Shown: positions 48,075 to 60,526, numbered from the stretch's first letter. The stretch: 64,000 bases of DNA from Pyrrhoderma lamaoense (GCA_002794735.1 NBAZ01000034.1:1-64000), one strand, 5' to 3'. Notes: a model not told the origin generated them from the letters alone. Translations and numbers: made by a program.

Positions 48075-50484
48075 TCAAGCCTTTGTTCGGCTAGTTGTCT
48101 TACTGAAGAGTTTTGCCTTTTCCAATGCAGATTGACCTAAAGATATGTAACAATATTAGTCGAGCTTATAAAAAAGTGAATTTCTATATTGCTTACTGTC
48201 TTTCATGAGAAGCTTCTTGTAGTCTACAATCGAGATGTCCTCCTTTGTCAAGTTGCGGATTTTCTTGTCCTTGACTTCCCATAGCTCCTCAGCAACTTGC
48301 GAGATGAGGCCTGATAATATGATGAATATATGAATATATTGATACAGTGTATAGATGCAGAATAACTCACGGAAGTCATGGGAAACGATGACAACACCAC
48401 CTTCAAACTCTTTTATTGCACGGGCGAGTGCATCAATTGATGTCATATCCAAGTGATTCGTCGGCTCATCTATAAAATTGCGTTAGTAAACACCTCGTTT
48501 ATAGACTAAAATAGAACAAGCTTACCAAGAAGCAAGATATGAGGATGCTCCATTGCAAGCTGAGAGAATACAACACTATATAATAGAACAGTAAGAAGTC
48601 TAATAGTTGAGGTAATGAATCGCACGTACCGGTTGCGAAGACCGTCAGATAGCTGCTTGATTTTGGATGTTTGATGCGATCCAGAGATACCAAATCGTCC
48701 CAATTGAGCTCTCCAAGACTACATATAAGAGTGTTAGCCAGATAATACGATAAGTTGTTATCCGCAAAGTAACGGCATACCATGATATCCTTTTCGGGAT
48801 ATTTCTCCTTGTAAAGGCTCTCAAAGTATTCAATGGGCGTTTTTTCGTATGGAAGTTGGTCCGCAGAGTGCTGGGAGTATTTAGCAAGCTTAAGGTTAAC
48901 ATGCTTCGAGATAGTCCCTTCACATGGTTGAAGAGCGCCTGTGATAAGATTCAAAAGTGTTGATTTTCCAGTTCCGTTAGCACCAAGAATTGCCACTCGC
49001 GAGTCCATGCTATTTTACTCGTAAGAATTTATCTCTAAATCCTATATAAAAACTTACTCGATACCGAAAGAGAGATTTCGGTAAAGATAATCTTCCTTCT
49101 TTCCGGAATAAGAGAAGGCGACATCAGTAAAAGCAATAATCGGTGGAGGTAGTTTCCGGATATCCTCGAAGTTGAATCGCAGCGGTTTCGGCTGTTCGAT
49201 TTTCTCGACGAGTCCAGCTGCCTCCATCTTGTCGATGATTTTCTGTTTTGATTTAGCTTGTTTGACAAGATTAGCATAAGTACCAGCGGATGCGATGAAT
49301 CTAATGAGGAAAAGGTGAGATTGTCAAAAAATCTGATACTAGTTCCAGTAGATCAACTGACTTTTTGATGTGAGCTATCTCTTCTTGCTGTTTCGCGTAT
49401 GCCTTCATTTGGTTCGTCTCATTCTCCGACTTAGTACGGACATACGTGGTATAGTTACCAGTGTAGTAAACAAGCTTCTTTTTGGGTGTCAAGTCCATAA
49501 TATTAGTGCAAACACTATCCATAAAGTCTTGAGAGTGGGACGTGATAACAAGGATGTGATTGTAAGTTGAAAGGTAAGCTTCAAGCCACACGACGGCACC
49601 AAGGTCAAGATGGTTAGTTGGCTCATCGAGAAGAAGTAAGTGTGGCTTGATGAATAAGGCTCTGGCTAATGCCACACGCATACGCCATCCACCACTCATG
49701 TCCTTTGTTGGACGTTTCATCATTTCCTGACTAAATCCGAGACCGTGCAAGATACTCCCAGCCTTTGCTTCGAATGTAGATGGGTCAAGTTCTTCCAACT
49801 CCTCATAGGCCGCATCGAGAGCCAGCTCGTCGACGTCATCCGCGACACTCAGATCTTCAATACGTTTTTCTAGCCGGGCGACCTTCTCACGTGCTGAAGT
49901 AACGATGAAGTCGACAGCATTTACATCTGAAGGTTCAGCTTCACCGCGAACAATATAAATGTCTATGTGTTCCGGAATATCAATATCACGCTCTGCGATG
50001 GACTGTAAGAATGTCGACTAGAAATCGGGTAAGTAAGAATAACAGAGTCTACTAATTTATAAAAGACATACTTTTCCCGATCCGTTCTCGCCAAGTAATC
50101 CGTATCTCTGACCATAATTAAGAGCAATCTCAGCACCCTCAATAAGCAAGCGACCGTGGAATGATAGGGTGTATTGATCAATTTTAATGTCACGGCCTTT
50201 CACATCAGAAACCAGAACACCAGAAGCACTCCTGAATGCAAAAGTCAGAGATTATAGCTGTTACATAGATTATATGCGCACCTATCTGTTGCCAGTTGTA
50301 GCTTAGCCATCGCTGATAGGTCTTCGTTGCTTGCCGCTGCGGAAAGACTCGTCATCGGGGTACTAGCTTCGCTGCCCATCGTTGATCCCTCAGCTGAACC
50401 AGTAGTCGTACTTCCCCTTGCAGCCTGTTTGGCCGCTTTTTCTGCAAGACGCTTCGCTTTTGAGGCAGAGACTTTTGGAGGCAT
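48075..50484 (-). CDS. ARB1: ABC-F ATPase, ARB1/ABCF2 type
   Basis: Ten exons on the minus strand (50484-50282, 50231-50072, 50017-49362, 49300-49058, 49009-48781, 48718-48630, 48575-48526, 48469-48371, 48310-48197, 48136-48075) join without frame repair to 634 residues. There are two ABC ATPase domains and no membrane segments. Domain 1 has Walker A GENGSGKS, signature [16 protein letters not shown] and Walker [13 protein letters not shown]. Domain 2 has GANGTGKS, the variant signature [11 protein letters not shown] typical of ARB1, and [13 protein letters not shown] followed by [18 protein letters not shown]. The N-terminus is Lys/Ala-rich ([20 protein letters not shown]). Known ARB1/ABCF2 acts in ribosome biogenesis, shuttling between nucleus and cytoplasm. 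The gene is divergent from the thioesterase gene. Confidence 0.95.
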
Positions 50485-51018
50485 TTTCGTGTATAGTGTC
50501 GTTAGAAGAAAAAGAAAAAGATCTAGTGATGCCCTGTGGATGGATGTGAGGGGGCAGGAAGGGAAGAGGGTGTATTCTATAGTGGCGCGCCACGGTCTTT
50601 ACAAATTTCGTACTTTCCTTATCAAGACATATACCAATGTAAGCTTAATTTTCTTAGTGGTTTTGAATGAAATGATTATTACAGTTTCTTAGTCTCCTTA
50701 TCACTTCGATCTGCTTTGTAATCAGCACGGGAGCATGCAGGTATAATAAAGAGCTGCTTTTAAGATAAGAAATATCCGCATAGAACTAGCAACTAAGCAA
50801 GGAGTGGTGATTCCACGGATAAAAGCTTATAGTGACGTGACATAATAAAATATTTAACTGTTTAGCTAGTGTCACGTCTTGTTACACAGGTAAAGTAATT
50901 GCAACCCGTGACCATCGCCGGTAATAGACTTCTCCTCAGTTGCCGAATAAGAAACTTACAATTTAACCTGCAGCAGCATAGCGCTCTTCTACCTGTACAT
51001 CCTCTATAATTATCGCTT
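50485..51018. promoter_or_regulatory. Divergent promoter region, ARB1 / thioesterase
   Basis: 534 bases between oppositely oriented start codons. AT-rich, with no recognised elements. Confidence 0.4.
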
Positions 51019-52141
51019 ATGTTTTCAAAATTTAAGAGGTACCCAATACCCATACAGCGAACACGGCCTTATTCAAATCCAATAAATACCCATTGGCAAG
51101 ATATTAGACACTCTTCAACACATAGGCACCCCGCTGCAAGTCATACCCATTCTCAAGGAGGCTCTCATACACATGTCCATCATGGCCATATCAAAAAATC
51201 TCATGCACTCACTGTTGCTTTCACCGCATCTTGTGCAGCTTTTGTCGTGGGCGCTCTATATCCCCCGGATGTTGCAACTCTAGTCTCTCCTCGTCCTGCT
51301 CCAGGTCCCCCAAATCCTGAAACGGAGGAATCAAAACGCTATGTAGAAAGACTTGAGCAACAGCTACAGAATCTCGACGCACTTTCAAAAATTCGTAATG
51401 CTCCAGATGCGGATGATTGGTACGAAACAAGGCCGTATTCAGAAATGCCTGAAGAGTACCGGGTCAACTCTTTGACTGCTGGCACTCTCCGCGGACCAGG
51501 GAAACTTGCACTCGCACCTCTATTGAGAGCAAAGCGTGACGAAAGCGAAACAATCATGTTTACTCATCTTGGAAGGGGGTTATGTGGCCATGATGGTATT
51601 ATTCATGGTGGTTTAATTGCCACAGTTCTCGATGAGAGTCTTGGTAGAATAGTAAGTAGGCTCACTAGTTTTAGATAATAAAAGGAAAACTTACGGAGTG
51701 CACTAGTCAATAATGAATTTTCCTGAGAAAGTTGGTGTTACAGCTACTTTAACGATTGACTACAAGGCTCCGACCAAAGCAGATCAGGTTCGTGCCCTTT
51801 TCAATTTTACATATACTTGTCTCTCATCAAGTTACAGTTTGTCGTTGTTCGGTGTCGTATCATAGAACTTAAGGGACGAAAAGCTGTAGTCGAAGGTCAG
51901 ATGGAAGACTTGAATGGCACACTCCTTGCAAAGGCGAAGTCAGTATTTTCACTGGCTTCTCATCTTTAAATACTAATAATGATAATCACACAGGGGTATT
52001 TTCATCCAGCCAAAATACGCAAAATTACTGAGCTCAAAAGTAATTTCTAAGGCACTGGGAGAGCCTATCGCATCGACTACCATACGTGATGTTGGTTCCG
52101 TACCAACTGTTTCTAGCCCTATACTTGAGAAGAAGGATTGA
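51019..52141 (+). CDS. Hotdog-fold acyl-CoA thioesterase-like protein, probably mitochondrial
   Basis: Four exons (51019-51651, 51707-51787, 51838-51938, 51994-52141) join cleanly to 320 residues. The N-terminus is Arg/His/Ser-rich with almost no acidic residues (MFSKFKRYPIPIQRTRPYS), fitting a mitochondrial presequence. One hydrophobic segment follows near residues 63-85 (ALTVAFTASCAAFVVGALY). A helical linker (RYVERLEQQLQNLDALSKI) leads to the hotdog domain. It holds GLCGHDGIIHGGLIATVLDESLGR, VTATLTIDYKAPTKADQ and EGQMEDLNGTLLAKAK. The HGG and ExxLG pattern is that of PaaI/UPF0644-like thioesterases. Substrate unknown. Confidence 0.85.
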
Positions 52142-52538
52142 ATAGTATCACACCTCTTGCGTTTTCACATATCTTTATTAGATATATCTAGTTAGCTACT
52201 TCCCCACATTTTTAATATCGTTGCTCTACAAACTGTCGGCTTGCTGTCCATTATTAGATACCTGATCCTGGAATTGATTCATGTTCTACTCCTATTTTAC
52301 TGCAATACTCCCATAGATGATAGAAAGCTTCGATTTAGCATACAATACACAAAGAATGCCGATATTGGCCAAAGTTCCTTGAAAAGCAGGCCACATAAAC
52401 GCAGTGCTTGAGTCTAGTACAGCTCTTATCGACTTTACTTGCTTAAATGTTAAGTGTTCAGTCGTGTAGTCCATATTCAGTATCCTATAGCGTCTCATGT
52501 GTTTCTTTGCAAAAATCTAGACTTAGCTAGAGCGGGAT

Positions 52539-52742
52539 GTGAATGAGTGCTACCCTATTAGTAAAAGTTTTACTAGTGTTCCTGATCTTCGGGGTCGGCA
52601 TTCGCGGGTCCCTTTATCTTCCACATCTACCACCAAACATGATACTCCGGATTGGCTGCAGCGTCTTATGAGATTGAGCGCCTTTGGATCTCTTATTAGT
52701 GAAGATGCCGAGTCGTTCGTATATGATCCAGAAGCATTTTAA
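52539..52742 (+). CDS. Possible terminal exon, uncertain
   Basis: Open frame without an ATG that could follow an acceptor TTAGCTAG at 52530. It ends DAESFVYDPEAF-stop after a Ser/Thr-rich stretch and DWLQRLMRLSAFG. A different frame has an ATG and a hydrophobic start (MSATLLVKVLLVFLIFGVG) but ends after 42 residues. No upstream exon is identified. Confidence 0.25.
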   Translation: MNECYPISKSFTSVPDLRGRHSRVPLSSTSTTKHDTPDWLQRLMRLSAFGSLISEDAESFVYDPEAF

Positions 52743-52795
52743 TTGTATCCTTCGTTAGTTGCTTGACGCCACTCAGATCGTGAGTCTATATCTAC

Positions 52796-53024
52796 ATGTC
52801 CTCCGAATTTCCGAAAGAGTACATCTCTTCATTAAAGTATATAACTGTACAAAAGGTATATTTTTCTCTCTCAGCTGAGTATCAATTTTCCAGAACAACA
52901 CATTTCGTTCTGCATGTGGCATGGAGGGATACTATACATTCAATCAAATAAAGCATATGGGAAAAATTGAGCTGTGGTCTGGGTCCTTGACATGGATGAG
53001 CTAGGAGCGCAATTTATCAAATAA
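52796..53024 (+). CDS. Possible small gene, unrecognised
   Basis: ATG-initiated exon (MSSEFPKEYISSLKYITVQK), a 38-nt GTATAT..CAG intron, then NNTFRSACGMEGYYTFNQ and KIELWSGSL. A stop follows at 53004. One base out of frame, DMDELGAQFIK-stop ends at 53024, consistent with one missing base. The intron is shorter than usual. No family is recognised. Confidence 0.3.
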
Positions 53025-53096
53025 AACGGCATTGTTTGATACGTACTACTAAAATCAATGGCTCGATGACCTGTATAGCTCTCGCCAGATAATCAT

Positions 53097-53458
53097 ATGA
53101 ACCCGTTCCGTACGGTCGTTTGTGTTCAAAGGACTGCGTATAGGGATGGACAAGCCCTTTTCAACCAGCCGGAATAGGACTAGCTAAACATATTTCCGAA
53201 CAAAATAATTCTGAATCATTGCACCTGATCATCTTTCCTCAAAATAGCTATACCGACCGAACCTTGATTCATAGAAAGGACTTAAATTCACTCTCTGACT
53301 TCTGGTCGGGTATAGCCTTGCTTTATTGCAAAGATGAAAGAAAAGGATTGTCAGATGAATATGTGAGACAGGCCATCTCCTCGTTTGATGAGCTGCATTC
53401 ACTTCAGGATCTGAAAATATCAAATAATCACAAGGCTTTTATTTGTCAAAATCGCTAA
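53097..53458 (+). CDS. Possible Rossmann-like (SDR-type) remnant
   Basis: It starts MNPFRTVVCVQRTAY and, after one presumed missing base near 53157, reads FQPAGIGLAKHISEQ..LHLIIFPQNS. GIGLA followed by a helix and LHLII resembles the start of a short-chain dehydrogenase. It ends after about 120 residues without a catalytic YxxxK, so it is probably truncated or the remaining exons are not visible. Confidence 0.3.
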
Positions 53459-54294
53459 TCGCTCATTAACTATTTCATAAAAAACGCAGACACGAAGTGG
53501 AGAAAGGATCCGTTATTGGGCACCATTGTCAGCGACATCGAAGCTCCGAGTCCCAATAGATAAAAATGACAGGTATCATATGGTGCAAATGATTTCAAAT
53601 TACTCCCGCGAAACGACTAGTCCGAAGGCTGAGATGAGGATCCCTGAGAAATGAGCGGGTGCTAGAGAATTTTTTAGGTGGCATTTACTTTGAGGGAAGC
53701 ATAACGGCGGACCTTGTTCTGAATAGGACGATCATAAGGTATGTCTCAGATATTCTAATAATACCACCAGCTTCTTTGATTTGATAGAACATATAGAACT
53801 TATGGCACACGCTTTCCCGCAATATGTGGGATAGGATTATAGTTTGGTGCAAATTTACTTTTTTCTTCGTCCGCCAACCATGTTGCGTTCGTGAAAAGCG
53901 AAACCTTGGAGCTTTGTCTCACATCGATCTCATCGGCATTAGTAGATGTCCATTGAGAACACTGAGAACATGAATTTACGTGTTTGTCCATCCCAATTGG
54001 TAGCACTTGATCGGCTTCCGCGAACTTACGCGGTAACCACCGACAAATGAATTACACGTCGCTGATTAGGTTGCTGGTTCCTCCCCTGGAACTGATTTAA
54101 TGGACAAAGGGATAACATTATCGCGGGTATGGTTTATTTTTATTATATTCAATATACTATCTTGCTAGCTTCATATTAGAACGCCTGAGGCAACAAGTAG
54201 AGAATGTTGCAGAATATTTGAAATGTCTCAGTTTAGAAAAGAGAAAAGATCGCCGTGTCGGAGACCAAAGAGATTCAGGGCCCTCCGCGAGCTG
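53459..54294. other. No gene supported
   Basis: No recognisable coding or repeat sequence in this part of the gene-poor region. Confidence 0.4.
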
Positions 54295-54301
54295 TATAAA
54301 A
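54295..54301 (+). promoter_or_regulatory. Candidate TATA box
   Basis: TATAAAA with a CT-rich leader of about 90 bases to an ATG at 54394. It is a good core promoter arrangement, though the gene behind it is not resolved. Confidence 0.4.
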
Positions 54302-54393
54302 GGGCAACCACTTCGTCAATTGTTCCCATCACATCCTCTTAACCTTGCTCAACCATACTTATTCATCACGGTACTCAACCTCGAAGTAATTTC

Positions 54394-54763
54394 TATGTGT
54401 CACTTTGCTATGAGTAACCACAGACTATCAGCGGACACTATGCGAATGCCAGAACTCATGACTCTCCAAGTAACATCCTAGTAAGGTTGATTACAGTTTG
54501 CTGAGTGGTGGCGGCCGCAAGGATCCGCTGCTTGTTGGGTGGATTTCTCTTGCATTGCTGCAACATCATATAGTTTGACAGTATGGGGCTTCCGCAACTG
54601 TGGTTTATATGTAACTATCGAAGATTCTGCTGGGAAGTCTTTATCTCACAGTGGTAACGCGCTTGAGAAAGGCTCTTCGAATTATGTATGGCACGTTATG
54701 CACTCTGTGGTATCAGTAATCTTGAGGATTGATCTTTCTGGTCACTTGGTCATGCATGTATAA
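54394..54763 (+). CDS. Possible small gene, unresolved exons
   Basis: The ATG reading MCHFAMSNHRLSAD stops at 54481. A second open segment, possibly entered after an acceptor at about 54497, reads FAEWWRPQGSAACWVDF, then SLTVWGFRNCGLYVTIEDSAG to a stop at 54763. The two cannot be joined by a canonical intron of normal length. The second segment is protein-like and carries the EWWRPQG peptide shared with 32290-32313. Confidence 0.25.
54501..54524 (+). repeat. 24-base exact match to 32290-32313 (inverted)
   Basis: Partner copy of the 24-base sequence with a GCGGCCGC core. It reads EWWRPQG in the forward frame. Sequence identity ends abruptly on both sides. Confidence 0.75.
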
Positions 54764-57487
54764 TTACGAGTTAACCACATGTCTATTGAGCGTTTCGTCT
54801 AGAGATGCCAGATACTTGAACTCCTGGGCTAAGTGAAAGCCTGTGTGGTTTACTTCTCATTCTCTTATGAACCACTTCCTTGCTACATTTCCTTGGTAAC
54901 GGAAACAATCGCCTTTTTTCTGGTTAGATACGAGATCTCGAATATAATCGCTATAAATGCTTGGTCAGCCTCCGCACTGAACCCACCAAGGAACTCTTAG
55001 AGGCCGGTAGCAGAACAGGCTGAAATGAAGAGCTCATAATTTCACGTTTTGACTATTTTATGATGAACTCTAACGTATAAGATGCTCTTCGGGCTTGTCT
55101 TGAATATAAGCGATAAGTTTATGTAAAATCAGGTATCAACCCGGATTTTAATTTCTCTCAAACTTTGTGGTAACTTCTAAGCTTGGCACCATAAAGATAA
55201 TCAAAGAGTTTCTTTCTTTCTACATGTCTATGAGCAGGGCGATTGTTAAGCATAATCAATTGTATCTTGGTGGTTTGAATTGCTTTTGTCGTTCAAAGGT
55301 GATAATTTACGTAATGCTGAGTCATTCTGATCTGCCAGTTTTTTCTTCGACTTAAACGTCACTTCGTCTTTGCTGCCTCTGATACCTCTATGCCTCGTTG
55401 TCGTGAAATTAAAACTCATTTCCCTGAAATTATGCATGGATTAGAAGCACTAGCTACCCCCCTTCTTATGCATCTGCTCAATAGGCTTTATATCCATCTG
55501 TCACAAGCCTTTCTCAGCTCAAAGTATCTAAGCAGGAATGTTAGCCAATTCATATTCTACAAGACTCTGCCATACTTTTGTAGTTTTAACTATCTGATTC
55601 AATCACTAAAAGACAGCTGCGTAGTTTCCCCCAAATCTAAAAGTAACTTTGGTGGAACTTTTGATGTTTTGGGGGATGTCATCTAGTTCAAACGCACTTC
55701 CCCCCTCCTTTCCTCGGGTAGTCCAACGCTTCTTTATGGGTATTTGGAAGGATCTTCTCGGCTGAAGATAGCTTGAGAAGCTTTCACGGGCGTATCAAAA
55801 CTAATATGATACATCACTATCTTAGCCGTTGGTACTCCACGTTGTCTTCTTTGTAAGCTTATGTAAGTATCGATTCGTACTCTTTATATGTGTACTAACC
55901 ATGGTCCCCCCCTTGCCCCCTTCTTCCCCTTCTTTCTCCTCCTTTTCCTCCTCTTCCCCTACAACACCTCTTTACTCAACACAATCAGCTCCAATAGGTG
56001 TAACGTCAAGCCTCAAAGGAACGTATACTTCTCTAAAGCTGGAAAACTCATAATGGTTTCCCTCGACTTTAGAGAACCGTTATGTAAGCTGCATAGATCC
56101 TGAAGCGGATTTATGGCTCGAATGAGAGAGCCAGATGAGATGATGGAAATAACTGTAAGTCCCTTACTTTTTCACTTTATTACCGTCCTGTTGATTATGT
56201 ACTGAAATATTTGGTATCTAAGCAATCATTCTTCGTGGCCTATTTCCGATAGGATCACTGGCTTGAATATGATAAGTCCAGATTTTATACTACTTTTTAG
56301 GATGCTACATCCGCCACCCACGGATGTAGTATACCATAAAGAGGATGTGTATAAAGTTCACGTACATAGGCATCTCCTCGGTATATTGGAAAATATACTT
56401 GAATAAGAGGCGCTTTCAGGGTATTTCAAACCGAGAAATCTACATGATATCTATCTTTCTAAGCTTTCTTCGACTACTCTTCCATTCTAAAGGTAGGTTT
56501 GGGTAGCACTGTACTGCCTTTCAGTATGCTTCTCTCAGGAACACGAGGCTATTTTCTCCAACGCCTCTAAACTTGCCTTTCGGCAAGTCAGGATATCAGA
56601 GAAATCTATTTCAACGACTCTACGCCATTTCCATTAAAGGTCGGTAGCAACAGCAGAGAACGGACTTCATTAACAAATGTCTCTGCTGGCTGAACGGACT
56701 CCCTTATTGTCTACGAGAGAATTTGGTCGTTGCTCTCTGGGTTTGCGCTCGCGTGACAGTAACAGCAGACGTACTAGGAAACTCAGATCAAATGGTAAAC
56801 TGAGCCAAATAACGCGACCAAACCACAGACGAATCCGACCACACACCGCTCTACATTTCCTATACTTCATTCCCATTTCAGGCTTCCAAGTACTAGTATT
56901 AAAGTGAAAGATATAATTCTATCCATCCTCCACCCCTCAAATCCGTTAGATAGACTTCAATTTAGCATAATTTCTTACCGAGAGAACCACACTGCGATTG
57001 CACCACTTATGAACACCAGCGCGTACCATCAGAATGAGCTGAGGTATAACCTTCGGCAGAGCCAAAAACTAATTTATTAACGATCCTCTCAGCACTAGCA
57101 GCTCGCCTGCGGCGTCAGCAGAAGAAACGCCTCTGCATTACGATGTACAGAGAAACGACTATATGTTTCTCGCAGAAAGGTCTGTCGTCTTCCCCACCTT
57201 GCCTTCCTACTCTCCTCATAGGTCATTAGGGAGGGTACAGGAACCTTAGATCAGTAAGTCTTCCAAATAATAGTAGCGTCGGAGAATTAGCGAACTTCAA
57301 GTCGTCGAATCAGAACCACTGCACTGTGGTACGTGACCCGAACGACCACAGGACTTCAAGTCTTTATGGCGCAGTTGACGAGTCTTTTGTACCGAAGTTC
57401 GTTCGATAGTAGTTATTACTCTTGAGAATTAATACTAATATCATATCTACCTCAAATCTGCCCCTACTCTACTCGCTTCATCTAGAC
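54764..57487. other. 2.7-kb gene-poor stretch
   Basis: Several ORFs of 60-100 codons on both strands carry no motif. A pyrimidine-rich block lies near 55908-55965. Nothing is called. Confidence 0.4.
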
Positions 57488-58108
57488 ATGCACAGACCCG
57501 CACCCCCATATTCTGTGATTCCTCCCTTCCGGCCCTCTCCCCGCTCACAGCGTCGTCGTCGTCGTCGTAAGATATTCCTTGTCTCTGCTTATTTTCTCAA
57601 TTAGTATTTCTAATTTTTTCCCTATGGTACTATCATCCTGCGTACCTTCATCCAGGCTACCAACCACACCACCTTATACTGGGTCCTACTCGTGAGACAC
57701 TCTCAACAGCCACTTATTGCTCGACCGTCCATTCTAACCGATAGAATTTCTTATAGATGGAATACGAACACACCTCATATTGACGGCCATACACCTCCTC
57801 CCTTCGACGATTCCGATGGAATACGCGTAGTCCAGTACAAAGGACATACGGCTCCCCTACTTTCCTGTCCCTTCTCTGGTTGTAATCGAGCATTCAATAG
57901 CGACAAAGCCAGCGTGATGGAGCATTCTAGACGTTGCTCAAACGCTGCTGTTCGAGCAGCGTTGGCCGATTATGAGGCTGCTGGCCAGAAGATGAAGAAG
58001 GAGAACAAGCTCCAGACCCCAATAAGGTGTCAAGCGTGCCCGCGAGGCCATGCCTACCACTGGATTAAGTGGTATGAACATCTCTGCAAGTATCATGAGC
58101 GGAGGTAG
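57488..58108 (+). CDS. Zinc-finger-like protein (Cys/His pairs)
   Basis: Three exons (57488-57566, 57656-57691, 57757-58108) give about 155 residues if one base is missing in the first two exons. Intron 2 has GTGAGA, a CTAAC branch site and TAG. The start is MHRPAPPYSV, and the first exon ends in an Arg run encoded by CGT repeats. After a Pro-rich stretch come CPFSGCNRAFNSDKASVMEHSRRC (C-x4-C-x12-H-x4-C spacing) and CQACPRGHAYHWIKWYEHLCKYH, which together could hold two zinc ions. It is probably a small DNA- or RNA-binding protein. The function is unknown. Confidence 0.55.
57553..57569 (+). repeat. CGT trinucleotide repeat, coding (Arg)
   Basis: CGT repeated five to six times at the end of exon 1 of the zinc-finger-like gene, abutting the splice donor. 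Confidence 0.85.
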
Positions 58109-58752
58109 AGTTGAGAGAGAGAGGAGGGACGAAGAGGGGTGTGTTATTAGACGTGGAACCTGATACGAAGTCGCATTATAACTCATTTAACGCATTTTTA
58201 TTCTCATATTTCCCATGCACTAACGCCATGCACTAATGCCATCGCTTCTGAATACAAGCCTTTGCTTCTTCAATGCCATGCTGCATCCGTCATTTGTACT
58301 TCTGTCGCATTTAGCAGTACTTGTTGTTTTCTCTAGACTACTGTTCTCACGATTCCACTTAGACATACTCACATACCCATATTGATATACTCCCGTAGTT
58401 ACTAACCACTGTAGACCTTTGATCTAGTTTTGTTATACGTTTTTATTTTTTTATTGCTTAAATACAGCATTCATATAGTTAATTAAATGAATTAAATGAC
58501 TTTCGGTTAACACGCGTCTGTAACGTGATCGCATTATTTACGTAAACTACCAGCGAAGTTAATTAAAACGAGCCAATCATATAACGGTGATAAATCTAGC
58601 ACAGAAACGATCAGGTGGGTGGGTGGGGCATGGCTCCTGTTATTTGAGAATACGAAGAACGTAGTTCTAAGAACTTGTACCCACTGTAGTTTCTGTGCTC
58701 AACGAAAATCGGTCCGCCAGAGCCGTATCGGCCAATGTTATAAAGAGCTGTC
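58109..58752. other. Intergenic 644 bases
   Basis: AT-rich spacer containing AATTAAATG duplicates near 58480-58500. No gene is seen. Confidence 0.45.
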
Positions 58753-60526
58753 ATGTCTGAACCAGGTGACCCAAAACGCCAGAGAAAAAAAGACGACAAA
58801 GGTGGGTGCTTTATTTTTTCCAGTAACATACAATGTCGAATGGAAAAGAAAACTAAGGAAGTGAAATTAGGCGGCGGAAGTGCTGAGGCAACCGAGACTA
58901 AGTTCGAGGACTCGAATTCATCAGCATTCATGGTCTCCATGATTATCCTTGCTACTATTGCCGCATTTCTTGCGATTGACTATGCCGGGGGAATGGGCAC
59001 ACTAGGCACAAATACAACGTCTTCCTCCCTCCCTGCCAAGCTGTAGTATGTACTTAGCGTGAAACTTTGAGTTAACCGTGGAAAATCTTGACTAAAGCTG
59101 ATTTTCAGAAAGTTGATTTTCTTTCGTTCGCGGTTCTTGGATTAAACGGGACTTTCCGAAACAGTTCTGAACCGTTTAATCCGACGAGAGATACACCCCC
59201 TTTCTTTCAAGTGTTTTCAGATGAGTTCCTCGATGTTCTCGGACCGGATGCAACAATACGGCTGATAGCTCAGAATGAATCATTTGCATTTGCACATGAG
59301 GCACCAATATGGGTACCGGCGGCGGATGAGGTATTCTTCGCAAGTAATGATGGAGGGGCGTTGGGGATGAGTGATCTCAATCATAATAATCAAGTCTCGA
59401 AGATATCACTAAAGGATCCTTCTTTGGCATCTGGGGGTTTGATTAATCCGACTAAGGTAAGCGTTTCTAAGGGGAGTGAACCTTATGCTTGTAAGCTAAT
59501 GAATATGTGTAATAATCCGTCTTAGGTCCCTCTCTCAGATGATGTTCAAATGACAAATGGAGGAACCCCATTTCGAAGTGAACTTTTACTTATTACCTCC
59601 GGGAGAGGCAACTTCCCGCCGAGCCTCGTCAGAGTGAATCCGAACGCGCCTTATAACACCACAGTTCTACTCGATAATTATTTCGGTCGTCAATTTAATT
59701 CACTAAATGATATCAAAGTTCATCCAACGACCGGAAAGTTGTTTTTCACGGATGTTACGTTAGCTACTTTCTCTCTCTCCCCGACTTATATGATATTCGG
59801 CTAACAAAATCCAACAAACATGTCTACAGTTACGGATTCCTGAACCATTTCCGCCCTCTACCTCAGATGCCCAACCAGGTGTACCGTCTTGATCCCGATT
59901 CAGGCTCGTTACGTGTCGTAGCAGATGCCTTTGTTAGATGCAATGGTATTGCCTTTACCGGGGATGGAAACACTGCATATATGTGAGATTACCAACCTTT
60001 TGTATATGGATATGTATTTGTATTTTTTGAATACAATAATAATGATCGGTGACTATATATAAATATTGGTATTGACTTTCTTTTTTCTTTTCAGTACAGA
60101 TACCGGCCAAGTAGGATTCGATACTAATCAGACCGAACCTGCAACAATGTAGGCACAGTTGTCAAAAAATTCACTTATCTAATAAAAAAGGGGGAAGGCA
60201 CATGACTGAAAAATATGCCATTTTCTAGATATGCATTTGATGTAGACGCTCGAACACAGGCTTTTACAAACAGGAGAACCTTTGCTTATGTGGACAACGG
60301 CGTCCCAGATGGTATTCAAATTGATACGGAGGGTCGTGTATACTCCGGTACAGGAGATGGGGTACAAGTGTGGAATAGTGAAGGTGAGCTAATCGGGAAG
60401 TTCTTCCTAGGGACAACTTCTGCCAATTTGATTTTCGCTGGTCCGGGGCGCCTAGTTATACTCGCAGAAACTGCTATTTATCTTGCCCATATTCAGGCGA
60501 ATGGACTTCCCTTGGAAGATTTCTAA
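58753..60526 (+). CDS. SMP-30/gluconolactonase-like protein with N-terminal membrane anchor
   Basis: Six exons (58753-59045, 59109-59456, 59526-59758, 59830-59982, 60095-60148, 60229-60526) give about 459 residues. All phases close except the first junction, which needs one extra base near 59040. The N-terminus is basic and cytosolic (MSEPGDPKRQRKKDDK), followed by a membrane segment (VSMIILATIAAFLAIDYAGG). The beta-propeller has family landmarks APIWVPAADEVFFASN, FNSLNDIKVHPTTGKLFFTD, the YGFLNHFRPLPQMPNQVYRLD block, FVRCNGIAF and VPDGIQIDTEGRVYSGTGDGVQVW. The Asn and Asp of these motifs normally bind the catalytic calcium. Relatives hydrolyse lactones or organophosphates. It is probably a type II membrane or secretory-pathway enzyme. 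Confidence 0.82.
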
